Shown here piece by piece: positions 14,373 to 16,782 of a stretch of 16,782 nt of DNA. Both the position numbers and the translations under genes were made by a program. The first letter of the stretch is position 1. The number at the start of each line of letters is the position of its first letter. The DNA lies in NCBI GenBank assembly GCA_002412885.1, contig DHVX01000046.1, forward strand, positions 1 to 16,782, given 5' to 3'. The DNA comes from Bacteroidales bacterium UBA5197 (GTDB lineage: Bacteria; Bacteroidota; Bacteroidia; Bacteroidales; Lentimicrobiaceae). Under the pieces are notes generated by a model. That model was given only the letters and a program-made list of their open reading frames with translations. It had not been told where the DNA came from and searched no databases.

Positions 14373-16782
14373 TTAATTATTACTGCCATGAATGATTACC
14401 CATCCGGTGTATATTTCATTCAGTGACCTTATTTTCACTATGTAGTAATAGGTTCCATCAGGAAGTTTCTTTCCATACCTGTTGGTGCCATCCCATACCA
14501 CACTGCTGTTGTTGTAGCCTGTGAACTCCCTTAACTGGTCGCTCCAGCGATTGAAAATCAACACTTCATTGTCAGGATATTCTTCAATACCATCAATAAC
14601 CCAGGTATCGTTTCTTCCATCGCCGTTTGGTGTTATTCCGTTATAGATTACAATACCTTCACGACCATCGTCAGGCACAATTACAATTACTGATTTTGCT
14701 GTGTCAGAGATTGCAATTTCGTTCAAATCATAAAGAACGTAGGTATATTCATCAATACCGGTGAAGTCCAGATCAGGTGTGTAAGTCACAGTCATGTCCG
14801 AATGCAATTCAATACTTCCGTTTGAAGGAGGTGTCAGAATCTTAATGGCCGCGTTAATTCCAGTAGGAATATAGTCGTTGTTAAGATTAAAAATCAGACG
14901 AGCAGTATTAACAAGCGTAGTATCCCTATCGTTTAAAGCAACGAGGAAGATTGGCAATGGAGGATCTTCGCCTTCAATTGTGATGGTTACGTTGGCCTCG
15001 TCGCACAATCCACTTAAATCGCATACACGGTAAACAAATACATCGGTACCAAAGAATCCGGCATTCGGAGTATAAAGTATGCTTCCGTTCTGAGAATCAA
15101 CCATGGTGAAGCCATTGGCAGGATTACTGATAACAGTGACTGTTGTGGGATCAATGTTGTTGTCGCAGTCTGTATCGTTGATGAGAACGGCAATACTTAC
15201 AGGCATATTCATGTCGGTAGTTGCATAATCATCAACTGCTACAGGTCCTGCAACTACAGTCACCTGCATTTCGCAGATTGCAGTATTTCCGTGAATATCA
15301 GTAACTGTCCATGCGATGTTGTGTACGCCCACTGGGTAAATTCCACTTGCATTTCCGCTTCCATTGAAACTGTTAATTACATTTTCAATGCCGCAATTAT
15401 CAGAAACAACAGGCTCAGGAATTTCAACCATGGCATTACAATCAGAGCCTGCAACAACAGTAATATCCTCAGGACATTCTATCATTGGAAGTTCATTATC
15501 GGTAACAACAACAGTCATCTCACAGATTGCTGTCAGTCCATGAATATCGGTAACGGTCCATGAAATGTTTGTTACTCCAACCGGATAAACACCACTGGCG
15601 TCGGCACTTCCGTTATAACTATTTACAACGCTTTCTATGCCGCAGTTGTCAGAAACTTCTGGCTGAGGGACTGTAACGTAAGCTTCACAAACACCAGGAT
15701 CGGTATTGACTGCTACATTCTCAGGACAGATGATAGCCGGTGCTTCGTTATCGGTAACAGTAACGGTCATCGTGCATTCAGCAGTAAGTCCGTGTATATC
15801 TGTTACTATCCAGGTTATGGTGGTGATACCCTCCGGATAGATGCCGCTTGCATCAGCTGTTCCGTTAAAGCTGTTAACAATGCTTGCTATTCCGCAGTTG
15901 TCTGATACCTCTGGCTGAGGAACAGTAACATTGGCTTCGCATACACCAGGATCGGTATTTACCGCAATGCTTTCAGGACAGATAATCACCGGTGCTTCGT
16001 TATCAGTTACAGTAACAGTCATGCTGCATTCTGCTGTCAGACCGTGGATATCGGTAACAATCCAGTTTATGGTAGTAGTTCCAACAGGATAGATGCCACT
16101 TGCATCAGCTGTTCCGTTAAAGCTGTTGACAACACTTGCTATTCCGCAGTTGTCAGAGACCTCAGGCTGAGGAACAGTAACATTGGCTTCGCATACACCA
16201 GGATCGGTATTTACCACAATGCTCTCAGGGCAAATAATAACAGGTGCTTCATTGTCAATTACTGTAACATTCATGAAGCAACTGCTTGAATTGCCAGACA
16301 TATCGACAACTGTCCACCAAACTATTGTTGTACCTACCGGATAAATTGCAGATGCATTATCGGTCTGGGTATAAGTGTTGGTGATTGTACGAATTTGGCA
16401 GTTGTCACTCACGATTGGCTGAGGCACCACAACATATGCTTCACATACTCCCGGATCGTTGTTCACGGTTATGTGCTGAGGACAAATGATATGCGGATCT
16501 TCATTGTCATTGATTGTAATGGTCATGCTGCATGTAGAAACATGTCCGCATTCGTCGGTAGCTGTCCATATTATGGTTGTTACACCTACAGGGAATGAGC
16601 CGGTAGCATTGGCTGTTCCATTTAGATTATTAACCAGGGTAACATTACCACAATCATCATTAACAACGGGAACAGGTACTACTATCCAAGCACCACACAT
16701 GCCAGGTTCTGTCTCAGCCACGATGTTCTGAGGACAAATAATTTCCGGAGCCTGTGTATCAACAATGGTGAAGGTTGCGCTG
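14373..16782 (-). CDS. Large HYR-repeat surface protein with T9SS type B C-terminal domain (5' end outside window)
   Basis: The frame stays open to the window edge, so this is the C-terminal part (about 800 residues) of a larger secreted protein. An internal GTG at 16721 lies in the middle of a repeat and is not the start. Numbering from that codon, residues 1-490 are HYR (hyalin-type beta-sandwich) repeats, each 84 residues with four cysteines (IICP, GVCEA, DNCGI, AECS) and the conserved TVTDIHG. Two cadherin/Ig-like modules follow at about 492-585 (VAVDDYATT, LYTPNAGFFGTDVFVYRVCD) and 590-685 (VTYTPDLDFTGIDEYTYVL). The end, about 685-782, is a type B gliding-motility-associated sorting domain: ITPNGDGRNDTWVIDGIEEY, VLIFNRW, WDGTNRYGKKLPDGTYYYIV. 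Such proteins are exported through SprA and retained at the surface, typically as adhesins. The PorP-like gene directly downstream supports this. Ligand and total length are unknown. Confidence 0.92.
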   Translation of the reverse strand, partial: SATFTIVDTQAPEIICPQNIVAETEPGMCGAWIVVPVPVVNDDCGNVTLVNNLNGTANATGSFPVGVTTIIWTATDECGHVSTCSMTITINDNEDPHIICPQHITVNNDPGVCEAYVVVPQPIVSDNCQIRTITNTYTQTDNASAIYPVGTTIVWWTVVDMSGNSSSCFMNVTVIDNEAPVIICPESIVVNTDPGVCEANVTVPQPEVSDNCGIASVVNSFNGTADASGIYPVGTTTINWIVTDIHGLTAECSMTVTVTDNEAPVIICPESIAVNTDPGVCEANVTVPQPEVSDNCGIASIVNSFNGTADASGIYPEGITTITWIVTDIHGLTAECTMTVTVTDNEAPAIICPENVAVNTDPGVCEAYVTVPQPEVSDNCGIESVVNSYNGSADASGVYPVGVTNISWTVTDIHGLTAICEMTVVVTDNELPMIECPEDITVVAGSDCNAMVEIPEPVVSDNCGIENVINSFNGSGNASGIYPVGVHNIAWTVTDIHGNTAICEMQVTVVAGPVAVDDYATTDMNMPVSIAVLINDTDCDNNIDPTTVTVISNPANGFTMVDSQNGSILYTPNAGFFGTDVFVYRVCDLSGLCDEANVTITIEGEDPPLPIFLVALNDRDTTLVNTARLIFNLNNDYIPTGINAAIKILTPPSNGSIELHSDMTVTYTPDLDFTGIDEYTYVLYDLNEIAISDTAKSVIVIVPDDGREGIVIYNGITPNGDGRNDTWVIDGIEEYPDNEVLIFNRWSDQLREFTGYNNSSVVWDGTNRYGKKLPDGTYYYIVKIRSLNEIYTGWVIIHGSNN
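15238..16782 (-). repeat. Tandem 252-bp repeats encoding HYR domains
   Basis: Equivalent points recur at 15238, 15490, 15742, 15994, 16246, 16498 and 16750, exactly 252 bases (84 codons) apart, giving six complete units and a partial seventh at the edge. The units at 15742-15993 and 15994-16245 are the most alike, differing at about 6 of 84 residues. The outer units are more diverged. Spacing is identical even in diverged units, so the array grew by whole-domain duplication with no loss of frame. Confidence 0.95.

Noticed and set aside
15238..16782. CRISPR-like regular repeats
   Set aside because: The 252-bp period is coding sequence for HYR domains, in frame, with no short repeat-spacer structure.

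Overview
The window looks like chromosomal DNA from a member of the Bacteroidota. The evidence is a full-length SprA (the outer-membrane channel of the type IX secretion system, T9SS), a PorP/SprF-family protein, a surface protein ending in a T9SS type B (gliding-motility-type) C-terminal domain, TAnnTTTG-type promoter elements, and start regions without clear Shine-Dalgarno sites. A Bacteroidales/Marinilabiliales-like host is my guess; the sequence does not fix the genus. No rRNA, tRNA, CRISPR array, transposase or phage gene is visible.

Left part (1-10750), mostly + strand: ruvA (Holliday junction branch migration), then the 7.2-kb sprA, then gcvH (glycine cleavage H protein) overlapping a small VanZ-family membrane protein, then a TonB-type energy transducer closed by a strong terminator. 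From memory, ruvA-sprA-gcvH-vanZ-tonB is a familiar gene order in this phylum. It is interrupted here by a single gene on the opposite strand, a ParA/Soj-type ATPase without a ParB partner. Its 3' end converges on sprA, and the likely sprA terminator lies inside the ParA coding region. A good promoter (TTTG-N18-TAATTTTG) precedes gcvH.

Middle (10749-11216): about 470 bases with no convincing gene. On the - strand there is a TATATTTG promoter-like element, a hairpin just downstream of it and, about 400 bases on, the other face of the tonB terminator. This may be a small orphan transcription unit.

Right part (11217-16782), all - strand, read from right to left: a large surface protein (5' end outside the window) with six 84-residue HYR repeats, two cadherin/Ig-like modules and a type B sorting domain; a strong 14-bp intercistronic hairpin; a PorP/SprF-family outer-membrane protein; and a TPR + beta-propeller + OmpA protein resembling PorE/SprD. 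This looks like a substrate-anchor cassette: the adhesin would be exported through SprA, held at the surface by the PorP-like protein, and linked to peptidoglycan by the OmpA protein. The window thus carries the export channel and, about 3 kb away, a cassette that would use it.
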